31,413 nt of DNA from positions 1-31,413 of the IMG/VR virus record IMGVR_UViG_3300042895_000648; one strand, given 5' to 3'. Numbering within the stretch: position 1 is the stretch's first letter; each line of letters begins with the position of its first letter. The notes under the pieces are model-generated. The model was not told the origin of the DNA. It did no database searches and worked only from the letters and a program-made list of their open reading frames with translations. Position numbers and translations under genes: made by a program. Origin of the DNA: a virus. Shown piece after piece: positions 6,161 through 12,586 of the stretch.

Positions 6161-6991
6161 ATGGAAAATAAAACAAATATTATGAAGAAAGCACAATTAT
6201 TTAATAACCACTTTCAAAACTTTAAAACCTATGCTATACCAAAAGCACAATTAGTAATTGCAGATATACCTTATAATTTAGGTAATAACGCATACGCTTC
6301 AAACCCTGCTTGGTATAAAGACGGTGATAACGCAAATGGAGAAAGCGAATTAGCAAATAAAGAATTTTTTGATACAGATAAAGATTTTAGAATTACAGAA
6401 TTTTTACACTTTTGCTCAACTATGTTAGTTAAAGAGCCAAAAGAAAAAGGAAAAAGTCCTTGTATGATTGTATTTTGTGAATTTGAACAGCAATTTGAAT
6501 TGATTGAAAAAGCTAAAAAATACGGATTTAACCATTATATAAATTTAGTATTCCGCAAAAACTTTTCTGCACAGGTATTAAAAGCAAATATGAAAGTTGT
6601 AGGTAATTGTGAATACGCTTTAATTTTATATCGTGAAAAATTACCTAAATTTAATAACAATAAAAAAATGATTTTTAATTGTATGGATTGGGTTCGTGAT
6701 ACAAATAGCGATAAAATACACCCTACTCAAAAACCACAGGAAGTATTGAAAAATTTAATTAGAATTTTTACAGACCCAGGCGATGTAATTATTGACCCTT
6801 GTGCTGGAAGTGGAAGTACTTTAATTGCTGCACAAGAATTAAAAAGACGTGCTTATGGTTTTGAAATTAAAAAAGACTTTTATAAACTATCTACACATTG
6901 GATTGATGAGGAATATCAAAAGTTAAAAGATATTGAGGAATACGGATTTGCAAAAACTTTAATTAATCAAAAACAAGAAACACTTTTTTAA
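6161..6991 (+). CDS. DNA methyltransferase, beta-class N6-adenine/N4-cytosine type
   Basis: A 276-residue protein of the N6/N4 DNA methyltransferase family (PF01555-like). Catalytic motif IV is DIPY (residues 35-38; the usual form is DPPY), followed by a variable target-recognition region (about 45-180). Next come HPTQKP (187-192) and motif I DPCAGSGST (212-220), which holds S-adenosylmethionine. Motif IV before motif I marks the beta class. No restriction endonuclease is adjacent, so it is an orphan enzyme, probably protecting phage DNA from host restriction or marking it for regulation. DIPY in place of DPPY is a tolerated variant in related enzymes. It is preceded by the HTH gene. The target sequence cannot be told from the sequence. 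Confidence 0.88.
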   Translation: MENKTNIMKKAQLFNNHFQNFKTYAIPKAQLVIADIPYNLGNNAYASNPAWYKDGDNANGESELANKEFFDTDKDFRITEFLHFCSTMLVKEPKEKGKSPCMIVFCEFEQQFELIEKAKKYGFNHYINLVFRKNFSAQVLKANMKVVGNCEYALILYREKLPKFNNNKKMIFNCMDWVRDTNSDKIHPTQKPQEVLKNLIRIFTDPGDVIIDPCAGSGSTLIAAQELKRRAYGFEIKKDFYKLSTHWIDEEYQKLKDIEEYGFAKTLINQKQETLF

Positions 6992-6992
6992 T

Positions 6993-7265
6993 ATGAAAAT
7001 ACCAACTAACAAAAAGCACAATTTAAGCAGCCACAAAATAGCTGTACTATCTTATATGTTAATTTCGGAATTAAACGATATAGGTGCAAACAGCGTACTT
7101 GCAAAAGAAATTATAGACAAAGGCAAAGCGTTTGAAAATGCACTCGAGCCAATGATAGATGCAGTATTTGAAAGTAAAGAAGTAAGTAAATCAACTTATT
7201 TAAACCAGTTAGCGTATCCAATAGATACTATTATAAGAAAAAATTATCAAAGAATTAGCGAATAA
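6993..7265 (+). CDS. Hypothetical protein after methyltransferase (90 aa)
   Basis: A 90-residue helical protein (SSHKIAVLSYMLISELNDIG, AKEIIDKGKAFENALEPMID, TIIRKNYQRISE). It starts 1 base after the methyltransferase stop and so is probably co-translated with it. No catalytic motif or known family recognised. Confidence 0.68.
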   Translation: MKIPTNKKHNLSSHKIAVLSYMLISELNDIGANSVLAKEIIDKGKAFENALEPMIDAVFESKEVSKSTYLNQLAYPIDTIIRKNYQRISE

Positions 7266-7267
7266 TT

Positions 7268-7576
7268 ATGAAAGGAAAATATTTAATTACAACAGACGAA
7301 TGGTTTATTGCTCCTAACGGAAAACAATATAAATCAGCTTGGGGAGAAGTAGAAATAGTAAGCGATGCTATTTTAGGAATAAAAACAAATGTTAGAAGTT
7401 CTAATTGGTTTGCTAAATTAGGAAGTGAAAAAAACCATATTATAATTGCTGGTTGCCAAATACATTACGCTGTTTTATGCGATAGACCAAATACACAAAA
7501 CGTAGTTGAAGATTTGTTTCACGATGGTAAACACGTTTTTAGCGAAAGAGCAACAAGAATTTTTATATTTGAATAG
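7268..7576 (+). CDS. Hypothetical beta-rich protein (102 aa)
   Basis: A 102-residue protein with alternating strands (KYLITTDEWFIAPNGKQYKS, WGEVEIVS, HIIIAGCQIHYAVLC) and an end rich in charged residues (SERATRIFIFE). The wording resembles small uncharacterised proteins of Bacteroides and Flavobacterium phages. It is the last gene of the early block, before the operator and promoter of the recT operon. Function unknown. Confidence 0.66.
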   Translation: MKGKYLITTDEWFIAPNGKQYKSAWGEVEIVSDAILGIKTNVRSSNWFAKLGSEKNHIIIAGCQIHYAVLCDRPNTQNVVEDLFHDGKHVFSERATRIFIFE

Positions 7577-7583
7577 AAATAAA

Positions 7584-7606
7584 ATACTAAAAAAATTTTT
7601 TAGTAT
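7584..7606 (+). promoter_or_regulatory. Perfect 23-nt palindrome over the -33 region of recT promoter
   Basis: The arms are 11 bp each (left arm begins ATACTA, right arm ends TAGTAT) around a single central base, 13 nt before the -7 box at 7620. That position would cover the -33 element, so it is a good operator candidate. It might also act as a terminator for the upstream block, having a 6-nt T stretch inside the right arm. Confidence 0.55.
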
Positions 7607-7619
7607 AAATATAATTTTT

Positions 7620-7627
7620 TATATTTG
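7620..7627 (+). promoter_or_regulatory. Promoter -7 box (TATATTTG) for recombination operon
   Basis: TATATTTG matches TAnnTTTG exactly, 30 nt before the recT ATG, with an A-rich leader (TTAAAACAAAAATTTT) typical of flavobacterial translation starts. Confidence 0.72.
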
Positions 7628-7657
7628 CTAACTATTAATAATTAAAACAAAAATTTT

Positions 7658-8569
7658 ATGTCAAACGTACAAGCACAAAAGAAGGGTTTTTCAGCGTTAT
7701 TGGATAGCCCTACAACCAAACAAAGAATTGAAGAAGTTTTGGGCGAAAGAAAAGCGCAATTTATAACAAGCGCATTGTCTTTGTTTAATTCAAACACCCA
7801 ATTACAAAATTGTGAGCCAGCCTCTATTTTCAACGCGTGTTTAACCGCAACGAGTTTAGGCCTACCAATTAACAATAATTTAGGTTTTGCCTATATTATA
7901 CCATACAAAACAAAAATAGGAAACGATTTTGTTGATGTAGCACAATTTCAAATAGGTTACAAAGGTTTCAGACAATTAGCAATCAACTCAAACCAGTACA
8001 AAAACCTGGAAGTAAAACCAATTTATGAAGGCCAGTTAGTTGAAGACGATAGTTTTGGCGGTTTTCACTTTAATTGGAAAGAAAAAAAGTCTGAAAAGGT
8101 TATTGGATATGCGTCTTATTTTCAATTGCTTAACGGCTTTGAAAATACGTTTTATTTAAGCATTGAAGATATTGAAAAGCACGCTAAAAAATACTCTAAA
8201 AACTTTGCTAAATACGGTACTGGTTTATGGAAAGACGACTTTGAAAAAATGGCTAAAAAAACCGTGGTTAAATTACATTTGAATAGTGGTTTTGCGCCTT
8301 TGAGTATTGAAATGCAAAAAGCCCAGGAAACAGATCAAAGCGTAATTAGTGAAACTGGCTACAAATTTGTAGACAACGAGCCAATTGACTTGAATGAATT
8401 AAACGCCAGTGAGGAAGATAAAAGAACCCTTGACTTTTTAAATAAGGTGCAAACCCTTGACGCTTATATGGAATTAAAAGATAGCGTACCGCAAGAAGTT
8501 TTTACAAGATTAGAAAAACATTTTATAAATATTGAAAATCAACTAATTATTAACCAACAAACAAAATAA
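7658..8569 (+). CDS. recT: RecT-family single-strand annealing protein
   Basis: A 303-residue protein of the RecT/Redbeta annealase family. Family signs are a helical N-terminus ending in NCEPASIFNACLTATSLGL (about 51-69), then LPINNNLGFAYIIPY (69-83) and FQIGYKGFRQLAIN (97-110). A central beta region (FHFNWKEKKSEKVIGYASYF) follows, then LWKDDFEKMAKKTVVKLHL before a variable acidic tail. It binds single-stranded DNA and pairs complementary strands, working with the exonuclease encoded two genes downstream. It starts the recombination operon from its own promoter. Length is normal for the family. Confidence 0.93.
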   Translation: MSNVQAQKKGFSALLDSPTTKQRIEEVLGERKAQFITSALSLFNSNTQLQNCEPASIFNACLTATSLGLPINNNLGFAYIIPYKTKIGNDFVDVAQFQIGYKGFRQLAINSNQYKNLEVKPIYEGQLVEDDSFGGFHFNWKEKKSEKVIGYASYFQLLNGFENTFYLSIEDIEKHAKKYSKNFAKYGTGLWKDDFEKMAKKTVVKLHLNSGFAPLSIEMQKAQETDQSVISETGYKFVDNEPIDLNELNASEEDKRTLDFLNKVQTLDAYMELKDSVPQEVFTRLEKHFINIENQLIINQQTK

Positions 8570-8571
8570 AA

Positions 8572-8841
8572 ATGGAAGTAACTGGAAAATTAATCTACAA
8601 AGGCGAAACGCAACAAGTAACAGAAAAATTCGCAAAACGTGATATTGTTATTGAAACGCAAGAAAACTACCCTCAGCAAATTAAATTAGAGTTGCACCAG
8701 GATAGAACCGACTTAATAGACGCATACAACCTGGAAGAAATTATAACAATTTCATTCAATTTACGCGGCAGAAGTTACCAGGATAAAAACGGAGTAACTC
8801 AGTACGCAAATACGCTGCAAGCCTGGAGTATAAAAAGATAA
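8572..8841 (+). CDS. DUF3127-type OB-fold protein, probable ssDNA-binding protein
   Basis: An 89-residue protein matching the DUF3127 family found widely in Bacteroidota: MEVTGKLI at the N-terminus, KRDIVIETQENYPQQIKLEL (about 22-41), ITISFNLRGRSYQ (about 58-70) and the end TLQAWSIKR. The family has the strand pattern of an OB fold, like single-stranded DNA-binding proteins, and often sits in recombination or replication clusters. The position between recT and the exonuclease, 2 bases after recT, supports a role as the phage SSB substitute. Function is inferred from fold and context. Confidence 0.8.
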   Translation: MEVTGKLIYKGETQQVTEKFAKRDIVIETQENYPQQIKLELHQDRTDLIDAYNLEEIITISFNLRGRSYQDKNGVTQYANTLQAWSIKR

Positions 8842-8870
8842 AAATTAAAATAAAACAAAACAAAGATTAT

Positions 8871-9794
8871 ATGTCAAATACAAGTTTAAATTTCGAGAAT
8901 TATTTATTTAGATGTTCAAGTCTTGGAAAGTTAATGGTTGGTATAAAACCAGCCTTAACTTCAAACCAAGAGGCAGAACTTCAAAGACTATTGGAAAAGA
9001 ATAAGGAACGTAAAATTACTGAAAGGCAAATTGTTACCTTAGGTGAATTATTGGCTAAGAAAAACGCTAAAAACGACCTTTCCGTAACTACAAAAAACTA
9101 TTTAGATGAAATTCATAAACAAGTTTTATTCAAAAGAAGAAACGCTCTAAAAAACAAATACCTTGACAAAGGAATACAAGTTGAAGAACAATCTTTGACT
9201 TTATATTCAAAGGTTTCAAATTTTCCATTTTACAAGAACGAAGATTTTTTTAAAAATGATTTTATTTGCGGTACGCCAGACAATTGCAAAGGCAAGGTTC
9301 GTGATATCAAATCTTCCTGGGACTATACTACTTTTCCGTTTTACGATACTGAAATTAAAAACAACGATTATATTTGCCAGTTGAACGGATATATGGAATT
9401 AAACGGCTTAAACGAGGCCGAACTTATTTATTGTTTAGTAGATACGCCGTTTAAAATGATTAACGATGAATTAAGGCGTGCGGACTGGAAATTTAATATA
9501 ATGGATAACGACGGTAATATTAGGCCAGAAAGTATTAAGTTAGTTACTGAAATCGTTTCAAATATGATTTACACTAACGAGGGCTTAATGAATTTTTGTG
9601 AAGAAAATGCTGCGGTGAAATTGGAATGGTTTGAAAAATTTAGAGAAATACCAGAAAATTTACGAGTAAAAATATTCACTATTCAAAAAGATGAAAACTT
9701 AATCAAAACGTTATACTCACAAATTGAAAAGTCAAGGGAGTATTTAACCAATTTGAGCTTGGAAATAGCCAAAAATTTTGAAATTAATGTATAA
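8871..9794 (+). CDS. YqaJ/lambda-exonuclease-like PD-(D/E)XK nuclease
   Basis: A 307-residue protein with the phage exonuclease layout. FRCSSLGKLM (13-22) near the N-terminus is a common opening in RecT-linked nucleases. GIQVEEQSLTLY (101-112) carries an upstream acidic residue, then GTPD (134-137) and RDIKSSWDYTTF (144-155) give the core D137...D145-X-K147. CQLNGYMEL (169-177) matches the QxxxY element. It probably chews 5' strands of duplex DNA to create 3' tails for RecT. It overlaps the next gene by 8 bases. Residues 30-100 are a charged helical insertion rich in Lys/Glu. The nuclease assignment is strong; polarity is from the family. Confidence 0.85.
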   Translation: MSNTSLNFENYLFRCSSLGKLMVGIKPALTSNQEAELQRLLEKNKERKITERQIVTLGELLAKKNAKNDLSVTTKNYLDEIHKQVLFKRRNALKNKYLDKGIQVEEQSLTLYSKVSNFPFYKNEDFFKNDFICGTPDNCKGKVRDIKSSWDYTTFPFYDTEIKNNDYICQLNGYMELNGLNEAELIYCLVDTPFKMINDELRRADWKFNIMDNDGNIRPESIKLVTEIVSNMIYTNEGLMNFCEENAAVKLEWFEKFREIPENLRVKIFTIQKDENLIKTLYSQIEKSREYLTNLSLEIAKNFEINV

Positions 9795-10113
9795 AATAAA
9801 CATAAAGCCCTTGTCAGTAAATGAATGCTGGCAAGGGCGTCGTTTTAAAACCATATCTTACAAGAAGTACGAGCGTGATATGTTATTAATGCTACCAAAA
9901 AAAACGTTTAAATTTGACAAATTTTCAATAGTTGTTGAGTTTGGTTTCAGTACGGTACTGGCAGACATAGACAATCCATTAAAACCGTTTATTGACGTTT
10001 TACAAAAGAAGTATAACATAAATGATAGAGACGTTTATTCTTTGTCAGTTTCAAAAAAAGTAGTACCGAAGGGTACTGAGTATATTAAATTTAAAATTTC
10101 ACAATATGAATGA
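9787..10113 (+). CDS. rusA: RusA-like Holliday junction resolvase
   Basis: A 108-residue protein of the RusA endonuclease family. It begins with IKPLSVNECWQGRRFKTISY (residues 6-25), then the acidic active-site region LADIDNPLKPFIDVLQKKY (58-76) with D60, D62 and D70, then DRDVYSLSVSKKVV with a further acidic residue at 80 or 82. It cuts four-way junctions left by RecT-type recombination so the DNA can be packaged. I chose ATG 9787, which overlaps the nuclease stop; a TTG at 9778 is less likely. Confidence 0.88.
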   Translation: MYKINIKPLSVNECWQGRRFKTISYKKYERDMLLMLPKKTFKFDKFSIVVEFGFSTVLADIDNPLKPFIDVLQKKYNINDRDVYSLSVSKKVVPKGTEYIKFKISQYE

Positions 10114-10396
10114 TTTATTTCAAGGTTTGCCGCAACCTAAAACGGCCACACAAGAAGTTTTATTGACACTTATTTTGCAAGGAAACGTTTCAATATTTGA
10201 TTTCGCTTGGATGTCTGGTTTCAGAACCAGAATAAGTAATTTAAAACTAGATTTTGGTTTGAAATTAGAAACCATAAAATTAAATTCAAAAAACAAATAC
10301 GGAAATGCCTATACTTATTGTAAACATAGCTTACCAGCGGAAGAAAAGCAAGGCGCTATTGATCTATATTTAGAACTCTGGGCAAATACTAAATAA
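10106..10396 (+). CDS. Winged-helix / HTH DNA-binding protein
   Basis: A 96-residue protein whose residues about 13-75 resemble the HTH_39-type domain found in many phage proteins: TATQEVLLTLILQGNVSIFD (helix 1 and 2), WMSGFRTRISNLKLDFGLKL (recognition helix and turn) and KNKYGNAYTYCKH (wing). It probably binds DNA, possibly as a regulator of the replication genes. It overlaps RusA by 8 bases and the next gene through TAATG. Confidence 0.68.
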   Translation: MNDLFQGLPQPKTATQEVLLTLILQGNVSIFDFAWMSGFRTRISNLKLDFGLKLETIKLNSKNKYGNAYTYCKHSLPAEEKQGAIDLYLELWANTK

Positions 10397-10551
10397 TGAT
10401 AGAAGTTGAGGTTGTAAAATTGGATATGAAAGGCGTCTGCGTTGAGGTTAAGACTATGTATTTAAACGACTGGAAGGCCTTAAAAAAAGAACCGAATTTT
10501 ATTTACAGAGCATACCAAATAAATTTTCATAGTTTTATTGTTGGTATCTAA
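10396..10551 (+). CDS. Small hypothetical protein (51 aa)
   Basis: A 51-residue ORF linked to the HTH gene by a TAATG junction (MIEVEVVKLDMKGVCVEV... YRAYQINFHSFIVGI). The beta-prone start (alternating Val) and aromatic end look like real protein. It is the last gene of the recT transcript; its 3' end overlaps the -33 element of the next promoter. No family recognised. Confidence 0.62.
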   Translation: MIEVEVVKLDMKGVCVEVKTMYLNDWKALKKEPNFIYRAYQINFHSFIVGI

Positions 10552-10570
10552 ATTTTTTTTTCTATATTTG
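10541..10570 (+). promoter_or_regulatory. Promoter with -33 and -7 elements
   Basis: TTG (10541-10543), 19 nt of spacer, then TATATTTG (10563-10570). This is the best full Bacteroidota promoter in the window. Transcription should start near 10575, directly before the first hairpin of the candidate RNA. Confidence 0.75.
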
Positions 10571-10574
10571 CTGA

Positions 10575-10674
10575 ACAGTAATGAAGTGGAACGCATTACA
10601 AAAGTGAAAATATTATACAAAATCCTATTCAGGCGGTACGTTCCACAACTCTACCAAATGAATGGGATTTTTTT
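10575..10674 (+). ncRNA. Candidate structured RNA with kissing loops and 3' terminator
   Basis: Hairpin A: GTAATG (10578-10583) pairs with CATTAC (10594-10599); its 10-nt loop holds GTGGAACG (10586-10593). Hairpin B: 10619-10630 pairs with 10660-10671 (12 bp, one G-U), with an inner GGTA/TACC stem (10635-10638 with 10652-10655). Its 13-nt loop holds CGTTCCAC (10639-10646), exactly complementary to loop A. T68-T74 form the terminator tail. The RNA, about 100 nt, would begin at the promoter and end at this terminator. An 8-codon ORF (ATG 10581 to TGA 10607, MKWNALQK) overlaps hairpin A. It could be a small RNA, or an attenuator for the gene at 10698. I do not recognise an RNA class. Confidence 0.65.
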
Positions 10675-10697
10675 ATTAACTAAATTAAATTAATTTT

Positions 10698-10916
10698 ATG
10701 AAACATTCAATTATTAACGAACTTTACAATTGCGATAGAATTTTAAGTATCTTAGAGTTTGACGGAGAGGTAGTTGTTCAAATCGAGGTTTTTTCAAAAT
10801 CTGAAAAAAAATTAATAACAGAGGAAAGATTTTCATTATCAAAAGAAAACTTACATTCATTTATTGGCGTATTACTTCACGTTCAATCAAAAATGAAAGG
10901 AGGCAAAAATGGCTAA
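10698..10916 (+). CDS. Small hypothetical protein downstream of the structured RNA
   Basis: A 72-residue protein (MKHSIINELYNCDRILSILE... ENLHSFIGVLLHVQSKMKGGKNG). Beta strands are likely in the middle (VVVQIEVFSKSEKKLI), with a helix at the end. It lies 24 bases after the terminator-like hairpin, so its expression may depend on read-through. Its last codons carry the Shine-Dalgarno of the next gene, and it overlaps that gene by 8 bases. Function unknown. Confidence 0.65.
   Translation: MKHSIINELYNCDRILSILEFDGEVVVQIEVFSKSEKKLITEERFSLSKENLHSFIGVLLHVQSKMKGGKNG
10896..10903 (+). promoter_or_regulatory. Perfect Shine-Dalgarno AAAGGAGG
   Basis: AAAGGAGG with 5 nt to the ATG at 10909 is fully complementary to the 16S rRNA tail. 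No other gene in the window has such a site before its start. Bacteroidota mostly initiate without Shine-Dalgarno pairing, so this marks the downstream gene as special. Confidence 0.75.
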
Positions 10917-11724
10917 GGAATTACCGTACTTTAAATTTGAGCCAGCGGAATATTTAACTAAGGATATTTCATTTTGTAGTTTATCAGCCCAGGGCTTATT
11001 CATTAACATTTGTAGTTATTATTGGCAAAGAGGTTGCCAACTTACAAAAGAGCAACTTTTAAGAAGGTTAAACCACGAAACAGAACTCGAAGAACTTATT
11101 GGCGAGGGTGTTATTGATTTAATAGAAAACAATATATTTATTAAATTTTTAGACAATCAACTTAATGAAGTTGAAAATAAAAGCAAAACCAATTCAGCCA
11201 ATGGTAGCAAGGGCGGAAGGCCTAAAAAAAACCGAACTGAAACCGAAACGAAACCGAATGAAAACCCAAACGAAACCGAAACCATAAGCGAAACAAAAGG
11301 CATAAGAGAAGATAAGATAAGATTAGATGAAATAAAAGAAGATGAAATAAAAGAAGATGAAAATATTAATACGGCTTTGCCTTTTTCATTTTATAATTCT
11401 TTAATCAAATACGGCTTTCATAAAAATTTAGTTTCGGACTGGTTGAAAGTCAGAAAAGCAAAAAACGCGTCAAATACAGAAACGGCCTTCAATAATTTTA
11501 TAAAAGAAATTGAAAAAAGAAATTTTGATTTGAACGAAATTTTAGAATTTATAATTGTAAAAGATTGGAAAGGTTTTAAATGGTCCTGGTATGACACAGA
11601 AATGGAAAAAGAAAAAAATTCCGCGCAAAAAGAAAAAGTAGTTGCTGGAAGGCAAACAATGGAAACCATTCAACAAAATTTAGATACAACTGGCTTATAT
11701 GTTCCGAGCCTACAAAATAAATAA
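10909..11724 (+). CDS. Replication-initiation-type protein (DUF1376 / Lin1244-like N-terminus)
   Basis: A 271-residue protein. Residues about 5-60 (LPYFKFEPAEYLTKDISFCS, SAQGLFINICSYYWQRGC) match the winged-helix N-terminal domain common in phage replisome organisers. Residues about 90-150 are a low-complexity linker rich in Lys, Glu, Asn and Thr (GGRPKKNRTETETK). Residues about 155-235 (FYNSLIKYGFHKNLVSDWLK, AFNNFIKEIEKRNFDLNEIL, KDWKGFKWSWY) look like the C-terminal DnaD/helicase-loader-type helical region. It probably binds the phage origin and recruits host helicase. It is the only gene here with a strong Shine-Dalgarno. The domain match is good; the mechanism is inferred. Confidence 0.75.
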   Translation: MAKELPYFKFEPAEYLTKDISFCSLSAQGLFINICSYYWQRGCQLTKEQLLRRLNHETELEELIGEGVIDLIENNIFIKFLDNQLNEVENKSKTNSANGSKGGRPKKNRTETETKPNENPNETETISETKGIREDKIRLDEIKEDEIKEDENINTALPFSFYNSLIKYGFHKNLVSDWLKVRKAKNASNTETAFNNFIKEIEKRNFDLNEILEFIIVKDWKGFKWSWYDTEMEKEKNSAQKEKVVAGRQTMETIQQNLDTTGLYVPSLQNK

Positions 11725-11728
11725 AACT

Positions 11729-12586
11729 ATGGAAAATCAAATTCAAATTTCAAATTCAGAAAACTTTTATTTACAAAAGCGAGAAGAAATTCAAAACGAA
11801 ATAAATTTGCCTACTAAAACTTTTATACAAAAAAGTTACGATTTCAAAAAAATTAAAGAAATCAAAAGTGATCCGAATTTTATTTTTTTAGTTTCTGGCT
11901 GGATAGCGCAAACGTCAATTTTAATGGAAATTAAAAACCCAATTGATAGTTTTACAAAGCAAGATATTATCAATATGCTTGACGGCTACTGGAGTAGTTT
12001 TACGCTGGAAGAAATGATTAAGGCTTTTGAACTTGAAAGGTTCGGACAGTACAAAGAAACTACAGAGCATTTTCAATTATTTAATGCGTCGTATATTGCT
12101 AAGGTTTTTAAAAAATACCAGAATTGGAAACACGATAAAAAAATTGAACTAAATATTTCAAATCAAAATACCGATATGGAAAGCGCACTCACACAAGAGC
12201 AAAAATTTGAAATAATGTCTAATGCTATAAATGAAAAATATTTGCATTATGTAAACACTAAGCAAGTAAGCGAACCATATACGCATATATTTTCAGAACT
12301 TATCGAACGTGGAATAATAAAAACACCTACGGTACAAACGCCAAAACTATCAATGTATTTTGAAAATAAACTCACCCAGGCGGCTGAGGAATTAAAAATT
12401 GAACTTCAAGGCAAAACGGAACCAGATAAAATAAAAAGAAAAAATATCCAGGGCGTATTGAATAGTATTTTAGAAAACAACCCAAACGATAGCGCGAAAT
12501 TAAAAATTGAAATACGAGCCAAAAAACTAGTGTTAATCGATTTGTTTAATAAGTACCTAGAATTAAACTCAGAAAAAATAGTATGA
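11729..12586 (+). CDS. Putative replication protein, unknown family
   Basis: A 285-residue, mostly helical protein. Features visible: IFLVSGWIAQTSILMEIKNP (about 52-71), FTKQDIINMLDGYWSSFTLE (about 75-94), then ERFGQYKETTEHFQLFNASY and IAKVFKKYQNWK (about 102-134). A charged C-terminal half includes TPKLSMYFENKLTQAAEELK. The middle wording recurs in Bacteroidota phage and mobile-element proteins next to replication genes. It lies between a replisome-organiser-like protein and a DnaA-domain protein, so helicase loading or primosome assembly is plausible. I preferred ATG 11729 to 11699 because it follows the upstream stop; the longer form overlaps the previous gene by 26 bases. Confidence 0.65.
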   Translation: MENQIQISNSENFYLQKREEIQNEINLPTKTFIQKSYDFKKIKEIKSDPNFIFLVSGWIAQTSILMEIKNPIDSFTKQDIINMLDGYWSSFTLEEMIKAFELERFGQYKETTEHFQLFNASYIAKVFKKYQNWKHDKKIELNISNQNTDMESALTQEQKFEIMSNAINEKYLHYVNTKQVSEPYTHIFSELIERGIIKTPTVQTPKLSMYFENKLTQAAEELKIELQGKTEPDKIKRKNIQGVLNSILENNPNDSAKLKIEIRAKKLVLIDLFNKYLELNSEKIV

